A stretch of DNA of 64,000 nt from SMWD01 sp964629475 (GTDB lineage Bacteria; Pseudomonadota; Gammaproteobacteria; Steroidobacterales; GCA-2729495): assembly GCA_964629475.1 (NCBI GenBank), contig CAZVQW010000001.1, positions 124,001 through 188,000 of the forward strand, read 5' to 3'. A program made the position numbers and the translations under genes. Positions within the stretch are counted from its first letter, which is position 1; each line of letters begins with the position of its first letter. The notes beneath the pieces are model-generated. The model did no database searches. It saw only the letters and a program-made list of their open reading frames with translations, and was not told where the DNA came from. Shown here piece after piece: positions 35,569 to 44,323 of this stretch.

Positions 35569-35580
35569 CTGCCCGGACAG

Positions 35581-36510
35581 TCAAACTGCCAGTGTGCGTC
35601 TGAATTCAGCAACCTGCTCGGTAAAATCCGTGAATAGCCCGTCAACACCAAGATCGGCGATAAAGACACGCAATAACTCGGCAAATTCCGTACAGCCGTC
35701 CGGCAGTTGATCAATGCGGAAAGTATACGGATGTACGTCCAGACCCAGATCGTGTGCAACCTTGACGAGATCGGTCAGGTCGTGCCGACCGTCCGGTTTT
35801 AACCCTCGCCAGATTAGTTTCATCGACGGCCCGATACCGGTGGCATATCCTGCGACATCACGCAATAACTCGGCATCGACCTTCGTGCTACTACTGAGTA
35901 ACTGGATGATCGGCAATGCGGGGCCAACGCGTTGGCGGGCTGTTTTGAGGGTCTGTGCATCGAAGCATTGGAGGTAGACGCGACTGCCCTCGGTCAGGTA
36001 GCCATGCCCTTCCAGCGTGTCGATAACGAGCGAGGCCAGATCGATGCCCTGCTCCATATGCCACTGCGGTTCTTTTATCTCCGGGTAGATACCGACTGTA
36101 TGTCCGGTGCTGGCATTCAGCCCCTTGATGAAACGAATTTCCTCATCGAGTGTAATGACCTCGAATGTACCGGCTTCCCTCGCGAAGCGGCCCGGAAATT
36201 TTTCGGCTCCCGTGGCTGGATCGATACGTTCGCCAAAACGCAGCGTGCGAATTTCTTCGAGATTGAAATCGATACAGTAGAAATGCCCGTCGTCGCGGCT
36301 GCGGTCAGGAAAACGATCCGCGACATCCGATACGTCGTCGAGCCACAAGTCGTGCAACACGAGCAATGCCCCATCGCGGCTGGCGACGACATCCTGTTCC
36401 AGGTAGTCAGCACCAAGCCCATGGGCGAGCGCCTTGGCGGCCAGCGAATGTTCCGGCAGGTAACCGCTGGCGCCGCGGTGGGCAATGATTAACGGTGCTT
36501 TAGCCGGCAT
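35581..36510 (-). CDS. glpQ: Glycerophosphodiester phosphodiesterase (GlpQ type)
   Basis: This enzyme hydrolyses glycerophosphodiesters to glycerol 3-phosphate and an alcohol. The 309-residue protein has the GDPD signature IAHRGASGYLPEH (H11, E20), metal-site E38 and D40 (DYLEQDVVASRDG) and H53 in VLHDLWLDDVSD. The long form with FPDRSRDDGHFY matches GlpQ rather than UgpQ. No signal peptide is seen, so it is cytoplasmic here, unlike periplasmic GlpQ of Escherichia coli. Confidence 0.92.
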   Translation of the reverse strand: MPAKAPLIIAHRGASGYLPEHSLAAKALAHGLGADYLEQDVVASRDGALLVLHDLWLDDVSDVADRFPDRSRDDGHFYCIDFNLEEIRTLRFGERIDPATGAEKFPGRFAREAGTFEVITLDEEIRFIKGLNASTGHTVGIYPEIKEPQWHMEQGIDLASLVIDTLEGHGYLTEGSRVYLQCFDAQTLKTARQRVGPALPIIQLLSSSTKVDAELLRDVAGYATGIGPSMKLIWRGLKPDGRHDLTDLVKVAHDLGLDVHPYTFRIDQLPDGCTEFAELLRVFIADLGVDGLFTDFTEQVAEFRRTLAV

Positions 36511-36553
36511 ATTCGGTTAACCGGGATGTTGCCCGATTCGGCGAGCGCCCGGT

Positions 36554-37594
36554 TTATTCTTCCTCGTCATCGACGCCGAGACGCTTGTGCATGATCGGAC
36601 TCGTCGTCGTGTACTGCAGAGGAATTTTCTTGCCAGGCTCGATGATCGCCTTGGCCGCAAAAGCCGCCAGTGCGGCTTCATGGAAGCCACTGAGAATCAG
36701 CTTCTTCTTGCCCGGGTAATTATTGATATCGCCGATCGCGAAGATGCCCGGAGTCGTCGTCTCAAATTTTTCGGTGTCGACCGCGATCGTTTTACGGGTA
36801 ATCTCAAGGCCCCACTCGGCAATCGGACCGAGCTTCGGCGCCAGACCGAAAAAGACCAGTACCACATCCGCCGGCACGGTCTGGACCTCATCATTGTCCA
36901 CTCCCTTTATATCCACGGAAACCAGCTTGCCGTCCTCCAGACCGAGCTTCGACAGCGTGGCGCTGCGCAAGATGGTCGCCTGACCACTCGCCACCAGGTT
37001 TTCTACGGTATCGACAGAGGCCTCTACACCACGGAATTCATCACGGCGGTGCACCAGGGTCAGGGACTCGGCCTTGGGCGCCAGTTCCATGGCCCAGTCG
37101 AGGGCTGAATCGCCACCGCCCAGGATCACGACATTCTTACCTTCGAAGCGCGAAGGGTCCCTGACACGATAGAACAGCTGCGTGTCCTCGAGGCTCTCCG
37201 CCTCCGGCTGTCTAAGCTTGCGGGGCTGGAACGAACCGACGCCGCCGGCGATAAAGACGGTCTTGGCGTCAAATACCTTGTCGGCATTCGTCACAACTCT
37301 GAAACCGCCCTCTTCCTGCTGCGCAACTTTGACGACTTCCTCACCGAGGTGAAAGCCTGCGTTGAACGGTTCGGCCTGCTCCATAAGGGCGTCTGTGAGG
37401 CCCTGGCCCGTGCACATCGGGATACCGGGAATATCGTAAATAGGCTTGTCCGGGTACAGTTCGGTGCACTGGCCACCAACTGTCGTGAGTGTATCGACTA
37501 TGTCCGGTTTAATACCGAGCAGGCCCAATTCGAAAATCTGGAACAAGCCGGCCGGTCCGGCACCGACGATCAGTGCATCTGTCTTAATGGTCAT
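36554..37594 (-). CDS. Ferredoxin--NADP reductase, thioredoxin-reductase-like type
   Basis: The 346-residue flavoprotein has an FAD-binding motif (IVGAGPAGLFQIFEL), an NADPH-binding motif (VILGGGDSALDWA) and the C-terminal FAD block GIFAIGDINNYPGKKKLI. The CxxC redox pair of thioredoxin reductase is absent, which marks the ferredoxin/flavodoxin-NADP reductase type 2 (YumC-like). The C-terminal TTSPIMHKRLGV is typical of that group. It passes electrons between NADPH and ferredoxin in the cytoplasm. Confidence 0.93.
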   Translation of the reverse strand: MTIKTDALIVGAGPAGLFQIFELGLLGIKPDIVDTLTTVGGQCTELYPDKPIYDIPGIPMCTGQGLTDALMEQAEPFNAGFHLGEEVVKVAQQEEGGFRVVTNADKVFDAKTVFIAGGVGSFQPRKLRQPEAESLEDTQLFYRVRDPSRFEGKNVVILGGGDSALDWAMELAPKAESLTLVHRRDEFRGVEASVDTVENLVASGQATILRSATLSKLGLEDGKLVSVDIKGVDNDEVQTVPADVVLVFFGLAPKLGPIAEWGLEITRKTIAVDTEKFETTTPGIFAIGDINNYPGKKKLILSGFHEAALAAFAAKAIIEPGKKIPLQYTTTSPIMHKRLGVDDEEE

Positions 37595-37719
37595 TATATT
37601 TTCCGCAGTTGAGGCTCGCGGCTTGCGCCGTCTGCCGGTATCACAGGAGGGGCGGAAATTTTAATGGAGCAGCCGTTAGGCTACAAGGTGGAGCGAAGCT
37701 AAAACCAGTGGGGGACTGG

Positions 37720-38175
37720 CTAATCCAGATTAAATTCGATCGTTTCCCACTGTGCGGTGTCTTCATTTCGCGCCAAGCGTTTGATTCCACTGATAATGGT
37801 GCGCTCGTTCCATTCGATCACATCGTCGCAGCGATCCAGGACATCCTTATTGATGGCGACGGTGCCGCCGAATGCCTGGATGCCCAGAAGTGGTTTTTTA
37901 GACGCCTGGGCATAGTCCATCTGGAATCCAATGAGGCTTGGATTGGTGTCGAACATGGCGAGCGGCAGAATCACAACCTCGGCTTCCTTGATTTGGTTAC
38001 GGAGCTCCTCCTTGACCGCATCGGTACCGCCACCGGCCGGCATATTTTCCGGATCGCTGTAGTTTAAATAGAAAAAATTGTCGCGACTTTCCAGGTATTC
38101 GAAGACGCGCTGATAATCTTCGTCATCCTGAAACAGATGGGCCACAAATACACGAAACGGGTTTTTTTCGGACAC
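37720..38175 (-). CDS. TIR-like (MTH538/DUF1863-type) protein, stand-alone
   Basis: I use GTG 38175, with AGGAG 6 nt upstream, giving 151 residues; TTG 38193 is an alternative. The start PFRVFVAHLFQDDEDYQRVF, a middle strand AEVVILPLAMF and GFQMDYAQASKKPLLGIQAF fit the TIR-like flavodoxin fold (DUF1863), also used by Thoeris ThsB. The protein has no other domain and no membrane segment. It lies between a ferredoxin reductase gene and, divergently, an EEP-family nuclease gene. A defence or signalling role is possible but not shown; no ThsA-like partner is in the window. Confidence 0.7.
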   Translation of the reverse strand: MSEKNPFRVFVAHLFQDDEDYQRVFEYLESRDNFFYLNYSDPENMPAGGGTDAVKEELRNQIKEAEVVILPLAMFDTNPSLIGFQMDYAQASKKPLLGIQAFGGTVAINKDVLDRCDDVIEWNERTIISGIKRLARNEDTAQWETIEFNLD

Positions 38176-38332
38176 TACAAGCTCCTGAATCAAGTCAGAA
38201 TACCCCGGAGTTTATCGCAGGAGCCCACACCGTAGAAACAGGCATGTCACGAAACCGTGACAGCCGTCGTTTTTCGGCCCGTTTCGCGGTCAATTACTGC
38301 AAGCGGCGGTCACAGGCTATACACTAGTCCGG

Positions 38333-39076
38333 ATGCGCCTTCTGGTCTACAACATACGCTACGCAGTCGGCGCAGGGCCGACACCGCAGATGCCCGTACC
38401 CGGTGCCGGCTATCTGTTCGGCAACCCCGGCAACCTGACCAAGATCACTGACTTCATTAAATCCACAGACCCGGATATCGTCGGCCTGATAGAAGTCGAT
38501 ATCGGTTCCATGCGCAGTGGCCGTATCAACCAGGCCGAAGCAATCGCGGACGCATTGGGTCATTTTTCGGCCTACGAGTGCAAGTACGGCGAGGAATCGG
38601 TGAATCAACTGATCCCTATATTGCGCAAACAGGGCAATGCATTCCTGGCGGCGCCCCGGATAACCGGTGAGCGTTTTCATTATTTCGATCAGGGCATCAA
38701 GAAACTGATCATCGAACTTGAGCTCGATGAAGTTGCTATTTTTCTCGTTCACCTGTCATTGAAATACCGGCACCGTCATTTTCAGTTACGCCACCTGTAT
38801 GAGCTGGTTCAGAAAAGCAACAAGCCCGTAATTGTGGCGGGAGATTTCAATACATTTTGGGGTGAAAACGAAATTTTCCTGTTCATGAAAGCTGCCGGAC
38901 TTCGCAGCGCCAATTTCGCCAGCGCCCCTACTTACCCAAGTCGATCGCCACGTATGGAACTTGATTTTATTCTGTATGGTGAAGGTATCGAAGTAACGAA
39001 TTTCGAAATATCCGATGTCGGTTTATCCGATCATCTGCCGCTAATCTGCGATTTCAATATTACGGAGATGAAATGA
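38333..39076 (+). CDS. Endonuclease/exonuclease/phosphatase-family protein
   Basis: The 247-residue protein has the EEP metal-dependent phosphoesterase motifs: LLVYNIRYAVG, the Glu in VGLIEVDIGS, VAGDFNTFWG and the final SDHLPLICDF. The fold serves nucleases and lipid or sugar phosphatases; the substrate is unknown. It has no signal peptide. The gene overlaps the FadJ-like gene by ATGA, so they are likely cotranscribed, which hints at lipid or CoA metabolism, but weakly. Confidence 0.87.
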   Translation: MRLLVYNIRYAVGAGPTPQMPVPGAGYLFGNPGNLTKITDFIKSTDPDIVGLIEVDIGSMRSGRINQAEAIADALGHFSAYECKYGEESVNQLIPILRKQGNAFLAAPRITGERFHYFDQGIKKLIIELELDEVAIFLVHLSLKYRHRHFQLRHLYELVQKSNKPVIVAGDFNTFWGENEIFLFMKAAGLRSANFASAPTYPSRSPRMELDFILYGEGIEVTNFEISDVGLSDHLPLICDFNITEMK

Positions 39077-41142
39077 CTGCGCCTTTAAGCTTTGCTCTGC
39101 AAAAAGAGCTGCCCCACTTCGCTAACTGGCAAGTCGAGTATTCGCCCGATCGGATTGTCTGGCTTGGCATCGACAAGCAGGACGCGTCTACGAACGTATT
39201 GTCACGCGATGTCATGCTCGAGTTTGAGTCCATCATCGAACACCTGACCGCAAATCCCCCGTCGGGCCTGATTATCTATTCCTTAAAGAAGAACGGATTT
39301 ATTTCGGGTGCGGATATCAATGAATTTCCATCGATAGGCAGTGAGGCCGATGCTTTCGCGCTGCTTCGTCACGGCCACGAGGTGCTGGAACGATTCATAG
39401 CCTTGCCGTGCACGACCGTGGCGATGATCGCTGGCTATGCACTTGGCGGCGGACTGGAACTCGCAATGGCCTGCGACGTTCGGGTCGTAGCCGACGCGGA
39501 TAAGCGCACACTGGGTCTGCCGGAAGTGCAGCTCGGACTGCACCCCGGTCTCGGCGGTACGGTGCGTGCCGTGCAACTTGCCGGCATTACTCAGGCCATG
39601 CCGCTGATGCTGGCCGGCAATTCCGTGTCACCGCGCAAGGCGCGCAAGATTGGACTGGTCGATAAGGTCGTCGAACCCGGCCGGCTGCAAGAAACCGCTG
39701 CGAAGCTCGCCCGGCGACCAGCGCCGCGACGGCGTCGAAATATACTCGAACGTATCCTGCATCATGACAAAGTAAGACCGATTCTGGCTCGGCGGATGCG
39801 CGCCGGCGTGGCGCGCAAAGCGAGCCCCGAACACTACCCGTCACCGTATGCCATCATAGATCTTTGGGAGCAGCATGGTGCCGCCGCACCGGCCGCCTAC
39901 GATGCCGAGGCCCGGTCATTCGCCCGGCTCATCGAGACCGACACATCCCGCAACCTCGTTCGCGTTTATTTCCTGCAGGAACGCCTGAAGCGAACGGCAG
40001 ACAGCGACCAGCCTGGCGCTACCGCAACTCATATTCATGTCGTCGGCGCCGGTATCATGGGTGGGGATATCGCAGCATGGTGCGCCCTGCAAGGCCTGTT
40101 CGTGACATTGCAGGACAGGGAGTTGCGATTCATCGAGCCGGCGTTGAAACGCGCCAATCGATTATTTGCCAAACGGCTGTCCAATCCAGATAACCGCTCA
40201 GCCGCCAGCCAGCGCCTGGTTGCGGATGTGGACGGTGATGGCGTCCCGCAGGCCGATATCATTATCGAGGCAATCTTCGAGGATCGTGACGCCAAGCGGG
40301 AGCTTTTTGCACGGATCGAACCACGGATGAAACACGGCGCCGTGCTGGCGACGAATACGTCAAGCATACCGCTGGAAGAACTGGCGACCGGCCTGAAAAA
40401 CCCGGGCCGGCTGATAGGATTGCATTTCTTCAACCCGGTAGCCAAACTGCCGCTCGTCGAAGTCGTGCGGGCCGAATCAAGCGGTACCCCGGCGCTTGCG
40501 GCCGGATTGGCTTTTGCCCGCCAGATCGGCAAGTTACCGCTGCCCTGCCGAAGCTGCCCGGGTTTCCTAGTCAACCGCATTCTCGCGCCCTATATGGCCG
40601 AAGCGCTCGAACTGGTTGCAGAAGGTGTACCGCTGGCTGAAATCGATCATGCGGCCGTCAGTTTCGGCATGCCGATGGGACCGATCGAACTGATCGATTC
40701 GGTCGGCGTCGATGTCGCCCTTCATGTGGCCGAGATATTGTCACCGATCGTTGACCGGCCGGTTAACCCCGAATTGCAAAAACTCGTCTCTGCGGGCCGG
40801 CTCGGCCAGAAAACCGGCCATGGCTTCTACCAGTACCAGGAGCGAAAGCCTGTCAAACCGACGGTCGAAGCGACCAATGTCAGTAGCGATGTGCAGGAAC
40901 GACTGATGCTCGCGTTCGTCAACGAGGCGGCCCACTGTGTGGCCGACGCCGTCGTCGATGATCCGGACCTCATCGATGGTGGCGTGATCTTTGGCACTGG
41001 TTTTGCCCCTTTTCGTGGCGGCCCGCTGCATTACGCCCGACACCGGGGTATCGATGATGTTGTCGCAAACCTGACCGATCTGAGTGAGCGCTGCGGCGAT
41101 CGTTTCAGGCCATCGCAAGCCTGGGATAGCTTGCGACAATAA
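39073..41142 (+). CDS. fadJ: Fatty-acid oxidation multifunctional enzyme (enoyl-CoA hydratase / 3-hydroxyacyl-CoA dehydrogenase)
   Basis: The 689-residue protein combines a crotonase domain (about 1-200) with GFISGADINEF and GYALGGGLELAMACDVR plus LGLPEVQLGLHPGLGG, carrying both catalytic Glu residues. The 3-hydroxyacyl-CoA dehydrogenase follows, with NAD motif VVGAGIMGGDIAAW, IGLHFFNPVAKLPLVEVV and the C-terminal GFLVNRILAPYMAEALEL. It should carry out two steps of beta-oxidation in the cytoplasm. It is slightly shorter than Escherichia coli FadJ. No thiolase gene is adjacent, so it is nearer FadJ-like orphans than a fadBA operon. Confidence 0.92.
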   Translation: MTAPLSFALQKELPHFANWQVEYSPDRIVWLGIDKQDASTNVLSRDVMLEFESIIEHLTANPPSGLIIYSLKKNGFISGADINEFPSIGSEADAFALLRHGHEVLERFIALPCTTVAMIAGYALGGGLELAMACDVRVVADADKRTLGLPEVQLGLHPGLGGTVRAVQLAGITQAMPLMLAGNSVSPRKARKIGLVDKVVEPGRLQETAAKLARRPAPRRRRNILERILHHDKVRPILARRMRAGVARKASPEHYPSPYAIIDLWEQHGAAAPAAYDAEARSFARLIETDTSRNLVRVYFLQERLKRTADSDQPGATATHIHVVGAGIMGGDIAAWCALQGLFVTLQDRELRFIEPALKRANRLFAKRLSNPDNRSAASQRLVADVDGDGVPQADIIIEAIFEDRDAKRELFARIEPRMKHGAVLATNTSSIPLEELATGLKNPGRLIGLHFFNPVAKLPLVEVVRAESSGTPALAAGLAFARQIGKLPLPCRSCPGFLVNRILAPYMAEALELVAEGVPLAEIDHAAVSFGMPMGPIELIDSVGVDVALHVAEILSPIVDRPVNPELQKLVSAGRLGQKTGHGFYQYQERKPVKPTVEATNVSSDVQERLMLAFVNEAAHCVADAVVDDPDLIDGGVIFGTGFAPFRGGPLHYARHRGIDDVVANLTDLSERCGDRFRPSQAWDSLRQ

Positions 41143-41227
41143 ATGAGACCAAGTCGGTTCCGCGAACCGTGGGTTGCAGTTAGAATACGGAAACCATCCT
41201 GTTCCTGATTAACGATACGCTCGATTG

Positions 41228-42283
41228 ATGCCAGCTGAAATTCCAAAACTCAAGACGCTTGGGGCGTTCACGCCGCTTGATAGCCTGAAACGGGAAAACC
41301 TGACTGCGCTGGCCAAAAAAACGCAGATCAAGGATCTGGCACCCGGCCAGGTGCTGTTCAAGGAGGGTGACAGGGAAAAACGCACTTTCTACCTGCTGGC
41401 CGGCAAGCTAAGTCTGACCGACCGAAACGGTGTCAGCAAAACGCTTGAGGCCGGCACGGATGGAACGCGTAACCCGCTCGTGCCGATGTTGCCACGATGC
41501 TACACGGCCACGGCAGAGACCCCGGTCCAGTTTATTTCGATCGACACTGATCTGCTGGACGTCATGCTGACCTGGGACCAGACCGGCTGCTACGAGGTCA
41601 ATGAGTTACAGGAGGATAACGAATCCGATTCAAACGATTGGATGACGACCCTGCTGCAAACCAAGGCGTTCCACCGTATTCCGTCTGGCAATATCCAGGC
41701 GATCTTCATGCGTATGCAGCAGGTAAATTACAACGCCGGCGACATTATTATCAGGCAGGGTGAGGAAGGAGATTACTTTTACGTCATTACGAAGGGAACC
41801 TGCTCGGTCATGCGTGAAACGCCGCTGAACGCGGATGGCATTCAGCTCGCAGAACTGCAGGCAGGCGATACGTTCGGTGAGGAAGCGCTGATATCAGAAA
41901 CCAAACGCAATGCGACCGTGGCAATGTTGACTGACGGCTCGGTGATGCGTCTGGAGAAAGATGATTTCAACAAGTTGCTCAACGAACCGATGACCGATTG
42001 GATCGACTATGACGAAGCGCAGGAAATCGTCGCCGCAGGCGGTCACTGGCTCGACGTTCGACTGCCGAGCGAGTTCGAAGCATTTCACGAAAAAGGTGCG
42101 ATCAACGTCCCGTTGTATTTCATCCGCCTGAAACTGAAGACACTCGATCCGGACAAAACCTACGTGCTGTGTTGTGATACCGGCCGGCGTAGTTCCGCAG
42201 GTACGTTCATCCTGAATGAACACGGCTTCAATACCCGTGTCCTGCGTGGTGGGTTGAATAACAACAAACTGGAAATAGCGTAA
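41228..42283 (+). CDS. Double cyclic-nucleotide-binding plus rhodanese protein
   Basis: The 351-residue protein has a degenerate first cNMP-binding domain (about 15-115), a better conserved second (about 140-255, with IIIRQGEEGDYFYVITKG and GDTFGEEALISETKRNATV), then a rhodanese domain (about 265-350). The rhodanese cysteine loop is VLCCDTGRRSS, so catalysis or persulphide binding is possible. No DNA-binding domain is present. It may couple cyclic-nucleotide level to sulphur chemistry; that is inference. The gene lies 85 bp after fadJ and converges on pilZ with 10 bp between them. Confidence 0.85.
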   Translation: MPAEIPKLKTLGAFTPLDSLKRENLTALAKKTQIKDLAPGQVLFKEGDREKRTFYLLAGKLSLTDRNGVSKTLEAGTDGTRNPLVPMLPRCYTATAETPVQFISIDTDLLDVMLTWDQTGCYEVNELQEDNESDSNDWMTTLLQTKAFHRIPSGNIQAIFMRMQQVNYNAGDIIIRQGEEGDYFYVITKGTCSVMRETPLNADGIQLAELQAGDTFGEEALISETKRNATVAMLTDGSVMRLEKDDFNKLLNEPMTDWIDYDEAQEIVAAGGHWLDVRLPSEFEAFHEKGAINVPLYFIRLKLKTLDPDKTYVLCCDTGRRSSAGTFILNEHGFNTRVLRGGLNNNKLEIA

Positions 42284-42293
42284 TTTCTTACGA

Positions 42294-42632
42294 CTACATT
42301 GTATGAGTCGGCTTGTCGCCGCCTAGTGCACCGGCCAGGTAGATCTCAATTTTTTTCTGTGTCGTCCCGCCATCCTGATCGCTGAACTGTACGCCGATTC
42401 CTGCCGTTCTCTTTCCCTGCGCACCCTTTGGTGTCATCCAGATAACCTTGCCGGCTACCGGGATTTTTTCTTCTTCATCCATTAGATTGAGCAGCATGAA
42501 AACCTCATCACCAAGGGCGTAGCTACTGCTGGTCGGTATGAAGAGCCCGCCGTTCAGCACGAACGGCATATACGCCAGATATAGCGCACTCTTGTCTTTG
42601 ATTGTCAGGGTCAGTAAGCCAGGCTTCGCCAT
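42294..42632 (-). CDS. pilZ: Type IV pilus-associated PilZ-domain protein
   Basis: The 112-residue PilZ protein lies after tmk and holB in the order known from Pseudomonas and Xanthomonas (tmk-holB-pilZ). It has the central GGLFIPTSSSYALGDEVFMLLNL and the ending GIGVQFSDQDGG. The c-di-GMP-binding RxxxR motif is absent at the N-terminus, as is usual for the PilZ that works with FimX/PilB. So it likely supports type IV pilus assembly without binding the nucleotide. Confidence 0.93.
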   Translation of the reverse strand: MAKPGLLTLTIKDKSALYLAYMPFVLNGGLFIPTSSSYALGDEVFMLLNLMDEEEKIPVAGKVIWMTPKGAQGKRTAGIGVQFSDQDGGTTQKKIEIYLAGALGGDKPTHTM

Positions 42633-42668
42633 TTCGTCAACCGTTCAATAGCCCAATAAAATTTAACA

Positions 42669-43655
42669 TCAGATTTTACCATACCACCGGGTCAGAACCT
42701 CGGCCAAGTATAGCTCCGCGTTCAACCTGGTACCCTGCAATCGGAGCAATTCACCAATTTGGCGCAAGCTCACGAAGCGCGCCTCCATGTTTAGCATTTC
42801 CCCTGGTTTTTGCAAGCGGTGATGTCCGGGTTTTGCCGGGAAATCCGCGTTGCATCCGTCGAATTGTGAACGGATCTCCGTACTCAGCTTGCCGGATAAC
42901 CAGCGCAGGCAAGATTCAGGGTCATATTTTTTTTGCGTCCAGCGCTTTGCCACGCTTGCCGGTGTCTCTGTTTGCTGGCGTAGCGCTGCAAGATCGATCT
43001 CCAGTTTTTTAGCCAGTTGCGGGAATTCAGTTCGTTGCAATTCCAGTGCCGCTAACGGGGCGCCGGCACTCAGTTCGAGCACATTCTGCCAGTCAACTGT
43101 CGGATCGATATCGTGCAGCCAGTGGCCGGCGGCCTCGGCGTTGGGTTTTGCCACCCGAACCCGATGGCAGCGGCTGACAATCGTGGACGGTAAGCGGGAT
43201 AATGCTTCAACGACCAGTATCAGATAACTGTTTGTGGTCGGCTCTTCGAGGGTCTTGAGTAAGCAATTGGCGGCAGAACGCGTCATCGCCTGCGCCGGTA
43301 AAACGACGACAACTTTTGCGCCACTTTGATGGCTCGTCAGGGACAGAAATCCGATCAATTCACGCACCTGGTCGACAGAGATCGTTTTTTTGTCCTCGAG
43401 TGGCTGTAATAATCTGAAATCTGCGTGCGTTGGTAATGCGTCATCGTCAATACGACCGCTCACCAGTTGCTCTGGCCTGGGAATCCCCTCGATTCGATCA
43501 AGTAAACGCTGCACGAGCCAGAATGCCAGTGCTCGGCGTCCAACACCTGCCGGACCGTGAATTAGCAGTGCATGTGGCAACTGGTCGCGATCAAGCAACG
43601 TTGCCAGACGTCTGGATTCTGCATCAAGCCAAGCTGGTAAATTAATTAATTCCAT
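42669..43655 (-). CDS. holB: DNA polymerase III subunit delta'
   Basis: Delta' is part of the clamp-loader complex. The 328-residue protein has an AAA+ fold with a modified P-loop (HGPAGVGRRALAFW), SVDQVRELIGFL, SAANCLLKTLEEP and LPSTIVSRCHR, all typical. The usual four-cysteine zinc-binding module between the P-loop and the HADF motif is missing: that stretch (RLLDRIEGIPRPEQLVSGRI) has no cysteine. The start has no Shine-Dalgarno; the leader is AT-rich. Its neighbours tmk and pilZ support the call. Confidence 0.93.
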   Translation of the reverse strand: MELINLPAWLDAESRRLATLLDRDQLPHALLIHGPAGVGRRALAFWLVQRLLDRIEGIPRPEQLVSGRIDDDALPTHADFRLLQPLEDKKTISVDQVRELIGFLSLTSHQSGAKVVVVLPAQAMTRSAANCLLKTLEEPTTNSYLILVVEALSRLPSTIVSRCHRVRVAKPNAEAAGHWLHDIDPTVDWQNVLELSAGAPLAALELQRTEFPQLAKKLEIDLAALRQQTETPASVAKRWTQKKYDPESCLRWLSGKLSTEIRSQFDGCNADFPAKPGHHRLQKPGEMLNMEARFVSLRQIGELLRLQGTRLNAELYLAEVLTRWYGKI

Positions 43656-43681
43656 TATTATAAATAAGTTATATCGTTATA

Positions 43682-44323
43682 TTAAAGCAGTTTATCAAGT
43701 ATTTTTACCAACATGGATTGGACTTCCTCGAGCGAACCGGATGCATCGACGAGTTTGACTCGCTCCGGTTCGTCTGCAGCACGTTCACGGTATTTTGCCC
43801 GCACTCGCGCAAAAAAAGCCTCTTCTTCGGCCTCGAAACGGTCGGAAATGCCGCGTGCGAGACGCCTGGCGGCCGAGACTTCCGGTGCTGCATCGAGCAG
43901 TATCGTCAGATCAGGACCGAGGCCCTGCAGGACAAACTGCTCGAGTATTGCGATATCGTGATCGGCCATGCCCCTGCCGCCACCCTGGTAAGCATAGGTC
44001 GCATCCGTGAATCGATCGCAGAGTACCCAGTCCCCGCGTTCCAGAGCAGGTCGGATGATCTGTTCAGCGTGATCGGCACGGGCTGCGAACATCAATAGCA
44101 GTTCGCAGTGATCGGACAGGCTGCCGACTGCCGATTGCAGTAACAGGTCGCGAATCCCCTCTGCGACCGGCGTCCCACCCGGTTCCCGGGTCGTGACGAC
44201 TGTCTTGCCACGAGCGCTCAGATAATCACCGATAAACTGCATGTTCGTCGATTTGCCAACCCCCTCGGAGCCTTCAACGGTAATGAATCGACCGGTTGCC
44301 GTCGCGGTTTTCGTCGTCATCAT
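43682..44323 (-). CDS. tmk: Thymidylate kinase
   Basis: Tmk phosphorylates dTMP to dTDP. The 213-residue protein has the P-loop VEGSEGVGKSTNM, the DR motif (CDRFTDATYAYQGGGRG) and the TREPGGTPVAEGIRDLLL block. The LID has RLARGISDRFEAEEEAFF. The start overlaps the mltG stop, and a second in-frame ATG follows directly. It lies in the mltG-tmk-holB-pilZ block. Confidence 0.97.
   Translation of the reverse strand: MMTTKTATATGRFITVEGSEGVGKSTNMQFIGDYLSARGKTVVTTREPGGTPVAEGIRDLLLQSAVGSLSDHCELLLMFAARADHAEQIIRPALERGDWVLCDRFTDATYAYQGGGRGMADHDIAILEQFVLQGLGPDLTILLDAAPEVSAARRLARGISDRFEAEEEAFFARVRAKYRERAADEPERVKLVDASGSLEEVQSMLVKILDKLL

Noticed and set aside
41155..41169. CGGTTC-CGC-GAACCG hairpin after fadJ as a terminator
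   Set aside because: It has only six pairs and no T-tract, so I cannot call it a terminator.
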